From: Kribbella antibiotica
GTDB taxonomy: Bacteria; Actinomycetota; Actinomycetes; Propionibacteriales; Kribbellaceae
Length of the DNA stretch: 64,000 nt
Reading direction: 5' to 3'
Assembly: GCF_004349055.1 (NCBI RefSeq)
Contig: NZ_SMKX01000027.1
Coordinates: forward strand, 16,888-80,887
The first letter of the stretch is position 1. Every line of letters begins with the position of its first letter. A program made the position numbers and the translations under genes. Below, piece after piece: positions 46,025-55,877 of this stretch. The notes beneath the pieces were generated by a model that saw only the letters and a program-made list of their open reading frames with translations, did no database searches and had not been told where the DNA came from.

Positions 46025-46702
46025 CTACAGTCCGGCGATCTCCTGGACCAGCCATTGACCGTCTTTTCGGACCATCGTGAAGCGGGTCCGGTTCAGATCG
46101 ACCCGGGGTTTACCCTGCGTGATCGTGCTGGTGGTGGTCTGGTTCACGAAGATGATCAGCGTCACCCGGTCGGCATCGCCGTCGCGGACCCCGACCTCGC
46201 GGACCTCGGCCTTCACCGTCGCCTTGGACTTGGCCGCCAGCTCGCCGGCCACCTTGGCGGTCTCGTCGAACTTGCCGGCGAACTCCGGGGTCATCGTCGC
46301 CCGCGCCGCCGCGAAACTCTTGCCCAGGTCGCGGTAGTCGTAGCTGAGCGCGGTCTCGGCCGCCTTCCGGCCCGCCGCGGCCGCCTGGCTCCGGGCGTCG
46401 TCAGCCTGCTTGCCCTGCCAGGCCTTGATCCCGAGCACCGCCGCCACGGTCAGCACCAGGACGATCAGGACGCCGAGAAGAGCGAACAAGACGCCGCCAA
46501 CCGGACCCTTTTCACTACGTTCAGTAACTACAGGCGGTGCCGGAGGCGCCTCGGAGGGCACCTCTTCGGCCTCAACTGTGTCCTGAGTCACAGACTCAAA
46601 CGCTTCATCGAGTACGTCGTCGCGTGGCTCCCCGGTCACCGGAACCACACCCGTACGGCGCTGCCCTGCGATCCGCGGGCGGTTGCGCGGACGATCCGTC
46701 AT
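46025..46702 (-). CDS. Mce-associated membrane protein (second)
   Basis: 225 aa. A disordered, acidic cytoplasmic N-terminus of about 65 residues precedes one membrane helix (GGVLFALLGVLIVLVLTVAA) and an extracytoplasmic domain ending NRTRFTMVRKDGQWLVQEIA. This is the layout of the Mas proteins that accompany actinobacterial mce operons and stabilise the Mce complex. Its ATG shares a base with the preceding stop. It is the last gene of the operon. Confidence 0.85.
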   Translation of the reverse strand: MTDRPRNRPRIAGQRRTGVVPVTGEPRDDVLDEAFESVTQDTVEAEEVPSEAPPAPPVVTERSEKGPVGGVLFALLGVLIVLVLTVAAVLGIKAWQGKQADDARSQAAAAGRKAAETALSYDYRDLGKSFAAARATMTPEFAGKFDETAKVAGELAAKSKATVKAEVREVGVRDGDADRVTLIIFVNQTTTSTITQGKPRVDLNRTRFTMVRKDGQWLVQEIAGL

Positions 46703-47202
46703 CAGCCCACCACCTGCAGGTCAGCCGTCAGCCAGCGGTCCTTCTCGCGGACCATGTCCAGCTTGATCCGGTACCGGCGCTCCACACCCTCGGTCGACGC
46801 GGTGTTCGTGACGAGTGCGTTGACGATCACCAGGACCTCGGCCGAGTCCTTGTCCCCGGACACCACCGCGGCCTCCTTCACATCGCCCTTGGACGTCGCC
46901 TTGTTGGCCGCCACGTCCGTCTTCACCGCCTGGATCCCGGCCTCGAACTCCTGCCGGAACTGCCCGGTGGAGTCGTCGAGGACACGCTTCGAGTCCGCGT
47001 CCCAGGTCTGGTAGTCGTACGTCGTGAAGTCCAGCGCGAGCTGCCGCGCGGACTTCATCGCGCCCTCGCGCAACGCCTTGTCCTGGCGCTGCTTCTGCAG
47101 CGCGATCACCGACAGAGTTGCGGCGGCGAGGGCGATCACCAGCAGGACGCTCAGCGCCCACGCCACGATCAGCTTGCCCCGCCTTCCGTTGCCCGAAGTC
47201 AC
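46702..47202 (-). CDS. Mce-associated membrane protein (first)
   Basis: 166 aa: a short basic N-terminus, one helix (LIVAWALSVLLVIALAAATL) and an extracytoplasmic NTF2-like Mas domain (ALDFTTYDYQTWDADSKRVL, RRYRIKLDMVREKDRWLTAD). It overlaps the mceF stop by 4 nt (GTGA). Mas proteins are extra subunits of Mce lipid importers. Confidence 0.85.
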   Translation of the reverse strand: MTSGNGRRGKLIVAWALSVLLVIALAAATLSVIALQKQRQDKALREGAMKSARQLALDFTTYDYQTWDADSKRVLDDSTGQFRQEFEAGIQAVKTDVAANKATSKGDVKEAAVVSGDKDSAEVLVIVNALVTNTASTEGVERRYRIKLDMVREKDRWLTADLQVVG

Positions 47203-48488
47203 TTGCCGGTCACCGGTCCGAGAATGAGAGCCTTCCAGGAATCACTGCCGAGCAGGTCCTGCTGTCCACCGGTCGAGCCGAGGATCATGTCCGGCGACCC
47301 GACGGTACCGCCCACTTCGCCGGTCGCCGGGTCGTAGCCGACTCCGGTCCCGACCCGGTTGCTCCCCGCGCGCGATGACGGGGTGGGCTTGTTCTGCGCG
47401 CCACGGACATTCGTTCCGGTCGACGGCGACGCCGTACAGCCCGCTTTTGTCGCTGCCTTGGTGTCCGTGGTGTCCTGCGGGACGCGCCAGTCCTTGACGT
47501 AGCCGGCCCGGCAGGCCGGCGGGGAGAACCCGAGGACCAGCCCGAAGTGGGCGTCGTAGTGCCCGCTCCCGGGGTCCTTGGCCGCGACGACGTAGCCACC
47601 CATCGACACCGCCGGATACACCACGAGCAGTTGCTCGACGGCATCCAGCCGGACAGCGGTCAGTTGGCTCACCGTCAGCAGGTTACCCAGCAGCACCGCG
47701 ATGTCCGCGCGGTTGTCCTGGATCAGGCCGGTGATCTGGGTCGAGGCCGCCGAGCCCTGATCGATCACCTTGCGCAGGTTCGTGTCCGAGCTGACCAGGG
47801 TGTCGGACAGCAGCGCGAGGTTCTTCGCCCAGGTCTTGATGGCGTCGCCGCTGGCCACCTGGGTCGCCAGCACGGTGTCGCCGTCGTTGATCAGCTTGAT
47901 GGTCTGCAGGATGTTCGCATCCGCATCGTCGATCAGCTGACCGGAGCTGTCGATGATCTTCTGCAGGTCGGTCCCCCGGCCCTTCAGCGCGGCGCCGAGC
48001 TCCTTGACCGTGGTCCGCAGGCTTTCCTTGTCGACCGAGTTCACCAGCTCGTCGAGGTTCAGCAGCAGCTCGGTGGTGTCGATCGGGATCGCGGTGTTCT
48101 CCCGGTCGATCCGCGAGTGATCCTTCAGGTACGGCGCTCCGTCGCGGCGCGGCTGAAGATCGACGTACTGCTCGCCGATCGCGGACCGGTTCGCCACAAC
48201 GGCGAGCAGGTCGTTCGGGACCTTGTTCTTCTTGTCGATGTTCAGGTCGACCAGAACGCCGTCGGGCAGCAGCTTCAGCTCACCGACCCGGCCGATCGGC
48301 TGGCCGCGATACGTCACCTCGGCGCCTTCGAAGATGCCGCCGGACTCGGCGAAGCTGGCGCTGACCGTGAAGTCCTGGTCCCACAGCAGCTTGTCGACCT
48401 GCGCGTACCGCGCGCCGACGAACGCGATCCCGACGACAGTGATCAGCAAGAACACCATCAGCTGGATCCGGACTCCCCTGGTGATCAC
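47199..48488 (-). CDS. mceF: Mce-family protein, MceF position
   Basis: 429 aa from GTG 48488. One N-terminal anchor helix (LMVFLLITVVGIAFVG), then the MCE domain (DFTVSASFAESGGIFEGAEV, TYRGQPIGRVGELKL), a long helical region forming the tunnel and a Ser/Thr/Pro tail. MceA-F hexamers form the hydrophobic channel between permease and outer envelope. It overlaps mceE and the first Mas gene by 4 nt. Confidence 0.9.
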   Translation of the reverse strand: MITRGVRIQLMVFLLITVVGIAFVGARYAQVDKLLWDQDFTVSASFAESGGIFEGAEVTYRGQPIGRVGELKLLPDGVLVDLNIDKKNKVPNDLLAVVANRSAIGEQYVDLQPRRDGAPYLKDHSRIDRENTAIPIDTTELLLNLDELVNSVDKESLRTTVKELGAALKGRGTDLQKIIDSSGQLIDDADANILQTIKLINDGDTVLATQVASGDAIKTWAKNLALLSDTLVSSDTNLRKVIDQGSAASTQITGLIQDNRADIAVLLGNLLTVSQLTAVRLDAVEQLLVVYPAVSMGGYVVAAKDPGSGHYDAHFGLVLGFSPPACRAGYVKDWRVPQDTTDTKAATKAGCTASPSTGTNVRGAQNKPTPSSRAGSNRVGTGVGYDPATGEVGGTVGSPDMILGSTGGQQDLLGSDSWKALILGPVTGK

Positions 48489-49702
48489 TTGACCACCCCC
48501 GGCATGAGCGCCCGGGCCAGATCGGGATCGAACGCGGCCCGGTTGAGCTTCGGGCCACAGATCGGCAGCAGGAGCACCGTCACACAGGTGGTCGCCCCAG
48601 CGGTCGGCTTGGTCGTCGGCTTACTGCCGGGCTTCGTCGGAAGGTGCACCGGAAGACTCACTCCGAGCGTCGGAATCGCAGTCGGCCCGACCGTCGGCAG
48701 ATCCAGCCCGAGCAGGCCCTTGAGGAGCTTCTGGGTGTTCAGATCCAAGGTGATGCCCAGGTTGGTGTAGTCACCTTGCACGCCGCGCGCCGCGTTGTCC
48801 GGGAACGGGTAGGTGAACAGCAACTCGAGGGACTTCGGCAGGTTCTCCCCTGCCTCGACCAGCTTGGTCAGGATCGGGTAGAGCGACTGCAGGTTGGCGA
48901 CCAGGTCCTTCTGCGCCGAGGTGATCACCCGAGTCGCAGTGCTGCCGAGGGTCGACAGCGCCTGCAGCGTCTTGACCAGCGCGGCCCGCTGCTTGTCCAG
49001 GGTCGCGATCGACTTCGGCAGCGAGTCGATCGCCGTCGCCAGCGTTTCCTTCTGGGCGTTCAGCTTCTTGGCCAGCGCGTCGACCGCGGTGATCGCGGTG
49101 ACGATCTTCTGCTTGTTCTGGTCCAGGGTGCCGACGAAGGTGTCCAACTGGGTGAGCACGCTCTTGATGGCCGGCTCGTTGCCCGTCAGGGCCTTGTTCA
49201 GCTCCTGGGTGATGATCTGCAGCTGCGCGACGCCACCGCCGTTCAGCAGCAGCGACAACGCGCCCAGGACCTCTTCAACCTCGACGTTGCTGGCCGTCCG
49301 GGACAGCGGGATGACCTCGCCGTTCTCGAGCCGGCCGCGCGGGGCCTCCGCGCCGGTCGGCTGCGCCAGCGACACGAACTTCTCGCCGAGCAGGCTGGTC
49401 TGGCGGATCGTCGCGCGCTCGTTGTCCGGCAACTCAAGGCTCTTGGGCAGCTTGATCCGCACCTTGGCGACGTACCCCTCGAGCCAGACCTTCTCGACTG
49501 TCCCGACCGTCACGTCGTCGACCTTCACCGTCGACTTCGGCACCAGGTCCAGTACGTCGGTGAACTCGACAGTGACCGTGTACGACGGCCCTTTGATCTT
49601 CGCGCCACCGGGCAACGGCAGCGAATACACGCTGAAGTCACACCCGGTCAGCGTCATGGCCAAGGCCACAGCTCCGGCGACAAACGCAGTACGGCGTCTC
49701 AT
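48485..49702 (-). CDS. mceE: Mce-family lipoprotein, MceE position
   Basis: 405 aa from ATG 49702, which overlaps the mceD stop by 4 nt. The signal MRRRTAFVAGAVALAMTLTG ends in a lipobox with the lipidated cysteine at residue 21, the mark of MceE (Lpr) proteins. The MCE domain follows (YTVTVEFTDVLDLVPKSTVK, DDVTVGTVEKVWL), then the helical needle region and a Thr/Pro tail. Confidence 0.92.
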   Translation of the reverse strand: MRRRTAFVAGAVALAMTLTGCDFSVYSLPLPGGAKIKGPSYTVTVEFTDVLDLVPKSTVKVDDVTVGTVEKVWLEGYVAKVRIKLPKSLELPDNERATIRQTSLLGEKFVSLAQPTGAEAPRGRLENGEVIPLSRTASNVEVEEVLGALSLLLNGGGVAQLQIITQELNKALTGNEPAIKSVLTQLDTFVGTLDQNKQKIVTAITAVDALAKKLNAQKETLATAIDSLPKSIATLDKQRAALVKTLQALSTLGSTATRVITSAQKDLVANLQSLYPILTKLVEAGENLPKSLELLFTYPFPDNAARGVQGDYTNLGITLDLNTQKLLKGLLGLDLPTVGPTAIPTLGVSLPVHLPTKPGSKPTTKPTAGATTCVTVLLLPICGPKLNRAAFDPDLARALMPGVVK

Positions 49703-50895
49703 TTGACCAGTCCCCCGAGTGTCGGGTCGACGGGGTCTGGGCTGACCCGCTTGAGCGGCTCGCCCGTTGCCCCGGCCCACGGCGTACCGGCTGGGCCACC
49801 GCTGGCGGGTGCGCCGCCGGTCAGGCCGCTGAGCAGCGGCAGCTTGGGCAGTGCGTCCAGGACTGGCTTGAGCAGGGAGCAGGTCGAGAGCTTCTGGCCG
49901 ACCTGCAGCAGCAGCGAGCAGATGAACGACGACGGGTTGTCGAGCTGCGCCAGGTTGATCCGCTGGTCCAGCGTGCCGAACTGCGGGTTGTACACCCGGG
50001 CCAGGTTGCCCAGGGCCAGCGGCGCGGTGTCGAGGATCTCGGCCAGCGCGGCCTTCTCCTTGACCAGGATCTGGGAGAGCTCGGTGGCTCCGGAGACTGT
50101 GCTCTTCACCAGCGTCCGGTTGTCCTTCACGAATGTCGCGACCTCGCCGAGCGCGGTCGCGAGCAGCGACAGCGCAGCAGTCAGGTCCTTGCGCTCACCG
50201 GCCAGCGTCGTCGACGTTGCGGCGAAGTTGGTGTTGAACTGCTTCACCAAAGCGTCGTTCGCGGCGAGCGCGGAGACGAAGGTCTGCAGCTGCCGGATCG
50301 TCGAGAACAGGCTCTGCGAGTTCCCGGCGAGCGTCCCGGTCAGCTTGGACACGTCGGTGATGGTCTGGTTGAGCTTCGCGCCCTGGCCGTTCAGGTTCTT
50401 CGCCGAGACGTCCAGCAGCCGCGAGAGAGCGCCCTGGTCGTTGGCACCCTTGGGACCGAGCGCGACAGACAGGTCGTTGAGGCTCTGGTAGATCTGATCG
50501 AGCTCCAGCGGTACGGCGGTCCGCTCGATCGGGATCTGCGCTCCGTTGGCCATCGTGTCGCCCTTGGAGTACACCGGCGTGAGCTGCACATACCGGTCGG
50601 CGACGATCGACGGCGCTGCGATGACGGCCTTCGCGGTGGCCGGCACCTTGTGCTTGGCCTCCCACCAGAACTTCACCCGGACCGTCCGCCCGGCCGGGGT
50701 GACACTCTCTACCTCGCCGACCTTGATGCCGAGGATCCGGACATCGGAGCCGGGGTAGACCGAGATCGCCCGCGGGAAGTACGCCGTCGCCGACACCCGC
50801 TCGGGGTTCGGCCAGAGCGAGACCACGCTGATCGCGAGGATCACCACGACCACGCCGATCGCGATCCAGCGGGAGAACGACGAGATCTTCGTCAT
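49699..50895 (-). CDS. mceD: Mce-family protein, MceD position
   Basis: 398 aa from ATG 50895 (MTKISSFSRWIAIGVVVVIL), coupled to mceC by ATGA. Anchor helix, MCE domain (FPRAISVYPGSDVRILGIKV), helical region and a Pro/Gly-rich C-terminal tail. It is one subunit of the six-component Mce channel. Confidence 0.9.
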   Translation of the reverse strand: MTKISSFSRWIAIGVVVVILAISVVSLWPNPERVSATAYFPRAISVYPGSDVRILGIKVGEVESVTPAGRTVRVKFWWEAKHKVPATAKAVIAAPSIVADRYVQLTPVYSKGDTMANGAQIPIERTAVPLELDQIYQSLNDLSVALGPKGANDQGALSRLLDVSAKNLNGQGAKLNQTITDVSKLTGTLAGNSQSLFSTIRQLQTFVSALAANDALVKQFNTNFAATSTTLAGERKDLTAALSLLATALGEVATFVKDNRTLVKSTVSGATELSQILVKEKAALAEILDTAPLALGNLARVYNPQFGTLDQRINLAQLDNPSSFICSLLLQVGQKLSTCSLLKPVLDALPKLPLLSGLTGGAPASGGPAGTPWAGATGEPLKRVSPDPVDPTLGGLVK

Positions 50896-51902
50896 CGTTT
50901 GCCTCCCAGGATCGGCGGCAGGCCGAGGTCGATCGCCGGCAGCGGCACCTCGGGCACCGGCACCAGGTTCTGCAGGTAGACGTCGAACCACGGCCCGGTA
51001 CCGAGCGTGTTGGTGAAGACCCGGACGAACGGCGCCAGGCCCTTGATACTCGCGTCCAGGTCGTTCTGGTTCTTCAGCAGTACGGCGAGGACAGCGTTCA
51101 CCTTCTGCAGCGTCGGGCCGAGGTCCTTGCGGTTCTCCCGGACCAGCGCGGTGATCTGCGCGGACAGCTTCTGCGTCGAGACCAGCAGTTGGTGGATCAG
51201 CGCCCGCCGGGCCTGCACGGCCTGGAAGACGGTGTTGCCGTCCTTCATCAGCTTGATCAGCTGCGCGTTGCGGTCGGCAAGGACCTTGGTGACCGTGTTC
51301 GAGTGCTGCAGCAGGAGCTTCAGCTGCTCATCGCGCTTGGCCACGTTCCGGGAGAGGCGCGACAGGCCGGTCAGTGAGGCCTGCACCTCCTCCGGAGTGT
51401 TCTTGAACGTCGTCGAGAGCGTGTCCAGGGCCTTGGCCAACTGGGCGGTGTCGATCCGCTCGGTCGTGTTCGCGAGATCCGAGAAGGCATCCACCACGTC
51501 GTACGCCGCTACTGTCCGCGCCAGCGGGATCTCGGAGCCGGCCTTCAGCTCGCCGCCGCCGGACGGGTTCAGCTTCAGATACTTCTGGCCGAGCAGCGTC
51601 TTGATCTTCATCTCGGCGCCGGTCTGGTCGCCCAGCTTCACGCCCTTGTCGACGACGAAGTCGACCCGGACGTGCGTCCCGTCGAGCTCGACCTTGCGCA
51701 CCTGCCCGACCCGAACCCCGGCCACCCGGATCTCGTCGTTCGGCTTCAGGCCGCCGGCCTCGGAGAACTGCGCGGAGTACTTGGTCCCGCCACCGATCAG
51801 CGGCAGGTCCTGCGCCTTGAACGCGGCCAGCATGATCAGCCCGATCACCGTCAGGCCGATGACGCCGATCGTCACCTGGTTCTGTTCGCGGAACGGCTTC
51901 AC
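50892..51902 (-). CDS. mceC: Mce-family protein, MceC position
   Basis: 336 aa from GTG 51902. Short cytoplasmic end, anchor helix (VTIGVIGLTVIGLIMLAAFK), MCE domain (AQFSEAGGLKPNDEIRVAGV) and helical region; the long Pro-rich tail of many MceC proteins is absent. It is coupled on both sides by 4-nt overlaps. Confidence 0.9.
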   Translation of the reverse strand: MKPFREQNQVTIGVIGLTVIGLIMLAAFKAQDLPLIGGGTKYSAQFSEAGGLKPNDEIRVAGVRVGQVRKVELDGTHVRVDFVVDKGVKLGDQTGAEMKIKTLLGQKYLKLNPSGGGELKAGSEIPLARTVAAYDVVDAFSDLANTTERIDTAQLAKALDTLSTTFKNTPEEVQASLTGLSRLSRNVAKRDEQLKLLLQHSNTVTKVLADRNAQLIKLMKDGNTVFQAVQARRALIHQLLVSTQKLSAQITALVRENRKDLGPTLQKVNAVLAVLLKNQNDLDASIKGLAPFVRVFTNTLGTGPWFDVYLQNLVPVPEVPLPAIDLGLPPILGGKR

Positions 51903-52936
51903 GGCTTCTTACACCTCGCCGAGTTGTTCTCGTAGTTCACCGGGATGCGAGTGCCCAGCGGGAGCGTGACGTTGCCGTCGAAGTTGCACAGGTAGAAGTT
52001 GAACCAGGACCCGTACGACGCGGTGCGGGTCATCGTGTTCAGCTTCTCGGGCATGTAGTTCAGCGTCTTCACCCAGATGCCCTGCGTGTCGTCCAGCGTG
52101 GTCGAGAGCGTCCGCAACCGATCCAGGTCTGCCTTGATCGGCACCCGGGTCTGCTGCAACAGGCCGGCCGTCTTGGTGTTCAGCTGGTTGATCGAGCCGA
52201 GCGAGTTCAGGATCGGGTTGATGTCCTGGCTGAGTCCGGTGATGAACTGCTGCAGGTTGACCAGCAGCTGGGAGAAGTTCTGCTGGCGCTGCGACACGAT
52301 CTGCAATGTCGAGGTCAGGTTGGTGATCAGGCTGCCGATCACCTCGTCGGCATCGGCCAGCGTGGTCGTCAGCGATGCGGTCTTCGCCAGCAGCGACTCG
52401 ATCGTGCCGCCCTCACCCTGCAGCACCTTGATCACCTCGAACGCGAACTGGTTCACGTCCGCCGGAGTGAGCGCGGTGAACAGCGGCTTGAAGCCGTTGA
52501 ACAGCACCGACAGATCGAGGGCCGGCGCCGTCCGCTCCTTGGGGATCAGCCCGTTCGCCTTCAGTCGCTCGCCACCACCGACGCCATCGGTCAGAGCGAC
52601 GTACCGGTTGCCGACGAGGTTGCGGTAGCGCAGCGTCGCCTTGGTCGAGGTGTCGACGACCTGATCGGAGTCGACGCTGAAGGTCACCAGCGCGAGAGTG
52701 TTTTGGTAGAGCGCGATCTTGTCGACCTGCCCCACCTTCACCCCCGCGATCCGGATGTCGTCACCCTGGTTCAGCCCGACCGCGTCGGTGAAGACGGCCC
52801 GGTACTTCGTCGTCGCGTTGAAGGTGATGTTCCCGATCGTCACCGCGAGCAGCGCGGTCGCGACCGTGGTCACCACGACGAAGATCGACAGCCGGATGAT
52901 GTCCAGCGAGGTCTTCTTGTCCAGCAGCTTGGTCAT
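51899..52936 (-). CDS. mceB: Mce-family protein, MceB position
   Basis: 345 aa. The anchor helix (IIRLSIFVVVTTVATALLAV) is followed by the MCE domain (YRAVFTDAVGLNQGDDIRIA), a helical region and a short cysteine-containing C-terminus (NFYLCNFDGN, ARCKKP). It is coupled to mceA by ATGA and to mceC by GTGA. Confidence 0.9.
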   Translation of the reverse strand: MTKLLDKKTSLDIIRLSIFVVVTTVATALLAVTIGNITFNATTKYRAVFTDAVGLNQGDDIRIAGVKVGQVDKIALYQNTLALVTFSVDSDQVVDTSTKATLRYRNLVGNRYVALTDGVGGGERLKANGLIPKERTAPALDLSVLFNGFKPLFTALTPADVNQFAFEVIKVLQGEGGTIESLLAKTASLTTTLADADEVIGSLITNLTSTLQIVSQRQQNFSQLLVNLQQFITGLSQDINPILNSLGSINQLNTKTAGLLQQTRVPIKADLDRLRTLSTTLDDTQGIWVKTLNYMPEKLNTMTRTASYGSWFNFYLCNFDGNVTLPLGTRIPVNYENNSARCKKP

Positions 52937-54261
52937 TTGAGATTCACCTGCCCGCCCCTCAGCAGCGGTCCTACCAGCAGCGTGGTCAGATCCGGTACGT
53001 CGCTCGCCGGGATCCCCATCGCCGGAGCGACGACCGAATCCACGACTGCCTGCTCGGCCGGCGTACCGACGCCCTGGGTGTCCATCGCGAACCCGGGCAT
53101 CGCGCGGTTCAGCGTCAGCGGGATCGGGAAGCGTGTCTTCTTGTTGTGGTCACCGACCACGCCGTCCTCGCCGGTGATGTACGGCGCTGGGTTGTCCTGC
53201 GTGTACGGACCAGGCTTCTCACCCGGGTGCGAGTAGTTCTTGCCGACACAGGTCGGCCCGCGCTTGTCCTTGTACGCCGGCAGCTCGTTCGGCTCGTACG
53301 GCGTCGGCTGGTTGGTGATCAGCTCGAGGTTGATGTTCAGCCGTCCGTTGCGGAACGTGTCGTTGAGGATCGGGGTGGTGTCCGTCATCACCTTGAGGAA
53401 GCACGGTACCTCGGGCGAGTAGCGCTCCAGCAGATCCAGCACCGGCCGGCTCACTTCGCCGAGCTGAATGACGCGGTCCTCGTTCTGCTTCAGGAACGTG
53501 TCCGTCGTCGACGACAACGTCTGAACGTCGACGAAGAACTTCTGCAGCTGTTGTTCCTTCTCCACGACCGTGTTCCCGGTGATGGTCAGGTTCCGCAGCG
53601 CGCGCACGAGATCCGGCGTCGCATCGCCGTACAGGTTGGAGACCTGGGTGAGCTTGGTCAGCGCGTCCATCAGCTTCGGGACGTTCGGGTTCAGCTTCTT
53701 CAGGTAGGCGTCGAGCTGGGTCAGCGTCCCGGCGATCTCGGCGCCGCGGCCTTCCAGCGCGGTGGCCAGCGTGTTCAGCGTCGCGTTCAGGTCGGCCGGG
53801 TCGACCGCCTGCAGCAACGGCAGAGCGTCGTTCAGCACCTTCTCGATCTCGATGCCGACCGCGGTCTTGTCCCGGGCGATCACGTCACCGGCCCGGATGT
53901 GCCGGCCCTCGGCGCCGGTCGGCGGAACCAGCGCGACGTACTTCTCGCCGAACAGCGTCTTGGGCAGGATCCGCGCACTGACCGCGCTGGAGATCTCGCT
54001 GATCTGCTCCGGCTTCAGCGACAACTTGATCGTCGCGTCGGATCCATCGGTGGAGACGCCGCTGACCTCGCCGACGATGATGCCGCGCAGCTTCACATCC
54101 GCGTGCTGGTTGAGCTGCAGGCCGATGTGGCTGGTCTTCAGCTCGACATCGACGGTCTCGGTGAAGACCTTGGCGTAGAAGGCGTAGGTCAGCCAGAGCA
54201 GGAAGCACAGCATCCCGATGAACGCGATGCCGAGCGCCTTGTGCGAGAGCCTATTGATCAT
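52933..54261 (-). CDS. mceA: Mce-family protein, MceA position
   Basis: 442 aa. Anchor helix (ALGIAFIGMLCFLLWLTYAF), MCE domain (LQLNQHADVKLRGIIVGEVS), helical channel region and a C-terminal domain with paired cysteines (EVPCFLKVMTDTTP, RGPTCVGKNY). It is the first Mce protein, 6 nt after the second permease gene. Confidence 0.9.
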   Translation of the reverse strand: MINRLSHKALGIAFIGMLCFLLWLTYAFYAKVFTETVDVELKTSHIGLQLNQHADVKLRGIIVGEVSGVSTDGSDATIKLSLKPEQISEISSAVSARILPKTLFGEKYVALVPPTGAEGRHIRAGDVIARDKTAVGIEIEKVLNDALPLLQAVDPADLNATLNTLATALEGRGAEIAGTLTQLDAYLKKLNPNVPKLMDALTKLTQVSNLYGDATPDLVRALRNLTITGNTVVEKEQQLQKFFVDVQTLSSTTDTFLKQNEDRVIQLGEVSRPVLDLLERYSPEVPCFLKVMTDTTPILNDTFRNGRLNINLELITNQPTPYEPNELPAYKDKRGPTCVGKNYSHPGEKPGPYTQDNPAPYITGEDGVVGDHNKKTRFPIPLTLNRAMPGFAMDTQGVGTPAEQAVVDSVVAPAMGIPASDVPDLTTLLVGPLLRGGQVNLK

Positions 54262-54267
54262 TGGTCA

Positions 54268-55098
54268 TCACCCCGCCAGCCGCACGGTGGTCGTCGTACC
54301 CCAGATGGCCATCGACAGCAGCAGGTCGACCACGTTGATCACGACGATCGACGTCCGGACCGCGCGGCCGACCGAGACGCCGACGCCCGCCGGGCCGCCG
54401 GTCGCGTGATAGCCGTGGTAGCAGTGCACCAGGATCACCAGCACCGCGAAGACGAGCACCTTGGCGAACGACCACAACACATCGCCTGGTGGTAAGAACA
54501 GATGGAAGTAATGGTCGTACGTGCCGGTGCTCTGGCCGTAGAACTGCGTCACGGTCAGCCGGGTCGCGAAGTACGACGAGAGCAGGCCGACGACGTACAG
54601 CGGGACCACCGCGATCAGACCGGCGATGATCCGGGTCGTGACCAGGTACGGCAGCGACGGGATCGCCATCACCTCGAGGGCGTCGATCTCCTCGCTGATC
54701 CGCATCGCGCCGAGCTGGGCGGTGAAACCACACCCGACCGTTGCCGCGAGCGCGATACCGGCGATCAGCGGGCCGATCTCGCGGGTGTTGATGTAGGCGC
54801 TGACGAAGCCGGCGAAGGCCGACGTACCGATCTGGTTCAGCGCCGAGTAGCCCTGCAGGCCGACCTCGGTGCCGGTGAAGAAGGCCAGGAAGGTGATCAC
54901 GCCGACCGTGCCACCGATCACCGCGAGAGCGCCGCTGCCCAGCGTCACCTCGGCCAGCAGCCGCAGGATCTCCTTGCGGTAGCGCGTGATCGACTTGCCG
55001 GACCAGGCCAGCGCCTTGATGTAGAAGGCGAGCTGCTCCCCGAGTCTGTCCAGCGAGTTCAGCGGCTTCTTGACCAGGGTGTCCACCAGAGCCGACAT
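54268..55098 (-). CDS. yrbEB: YrbE/MlaE-type permease B
   Basis: 276 aa, five or six membrane helices of the MlaE permease family. The conserved coupling helix MRISEEIDALEVMAIPSLPY contacts the ATPase. With YrbEA it forms the inner-membrane core of the Mce lipid importer. It follows yrbEA by 5 nt. Confidence 0.93.
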   Translation of the reverse strand: MSALVDTLVKKPLNSLDRLGEQLAFYIKALAWSGKSITRYRKEILRLLAEVTLGSGALAVIGGTVGVITFLAFFTGTEVGLQGYSALNQIGTSAFAGFVSAYINTREIGPLIAGIALAATVGCGFTAQLGAMRISEEIDALEVMAIPSLPYLVTTRIIAGLIAVVPLYVVGLLSSYFATRLTVTQFYGQSTGTYDHYFHLFLPPGDVLWSFAKVLVFAVLVILVHCYHGYHATGGPAGVGVSVGRAVRTSIVVINVVDLLLSMAIWGTTTTVRLAG

Positions 55099-55103
55099 GT
55101 TGA

Positions 55104-55877
55104 TCAGGCTCCCTTCGGCGGAACGAGCTGGAAGTAGATCGCGGTCATCGAGAAGTTCGCGACGAACAGCAGCATGAACGTGATGACGACCGACTGGTTC
55201 ACCGCGTCGCCGACACCCTTCGGGCCACCACCGGCGTTCACACCCTTGTACGACGCCACGATGGCAGCGATGAATCCGAACACGAGCGCCTTGGCCTGGC
55301 CCTGCCAGAGGTCGGGCAGGTGCGCGAGCGCGGTGAAGCTTGCGATGTAGGAGCCTGGGGTCCCGTCCTGCAGGACGACGTTGAAGACATAACCGCCCAT
55401 CACGCCGACCACACTGACGAAACCGTTCAGGAAGAACGCGACCAGCATCGTCGCCAGCACCCGCGGCACGACGAGCCGCTGGATCGGGTCGATGCCGAGC
55501 ACCATCATCGCGTCGAGCTCTTCGCGGATCTTCCGGGCGCCGAGGTCCGCACAGATCGCCGAGCCGCCGGCTCCGGCGATCAGCAACGCAGTCGCGATCG
55601 GCGACGCCTCACGCACCACAGCCAGTACGGCGGCCGATCCGGTGAAGGCCTGCGCGCCGAACTGCTTGATCAGCCCGCCGACCTGCAACGCGATCACGGC
55701 ACCGAACGGGATCGCGACGAGCGCGGTCGGGATGATCGTCACGCTCGCCACGAACCAGGCCTGCTGGAGGAACTCCTTCAGCTGGAAGGGACGGCGTACC
55801 GACGCTCTCATCGTGTCGAGAGTGAACGCGAACAGGGAGCCTGCGTGCTTCAGCGGGGCGGTGGCACTCAGTGTCAC
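55104..55877 (-). CDS. yrbEA: YrbE/MlaE-type permease A
   Basis: 257 aa from GTG 55877, which overlaps the ATPase stop by 4 nt (GTGA); the frame is open upstream but only inside the ATPase gene. MlaE-family helices with coupling helix KIREELDAMMVLGIDPIQRL. It pairs with YrbEB. Confidence 0.93.
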   Translation of the reverse strand: MTLSATAPLKHAGSLFAFTLDTMRASVRRPFQLKEFLQQAWFVASVTIIPTALVAIPFGAVIALQVGGLIKQFGAQAFTGSAAVLAVVREASPIATALLIAGAGGSAICADLGARKIREELDAMMVLGIDPIQRLVVPRVLATMLVAFFLNGFVSVVGVMGGYVFNVVLQDGTPGSYIASFTALAHLPDLWQGQAKALVFGFIAAIVASYKGVNAGGGPKGVGDAVNQSVVITFMLLFVANFSMTAIYFQLVPPKGA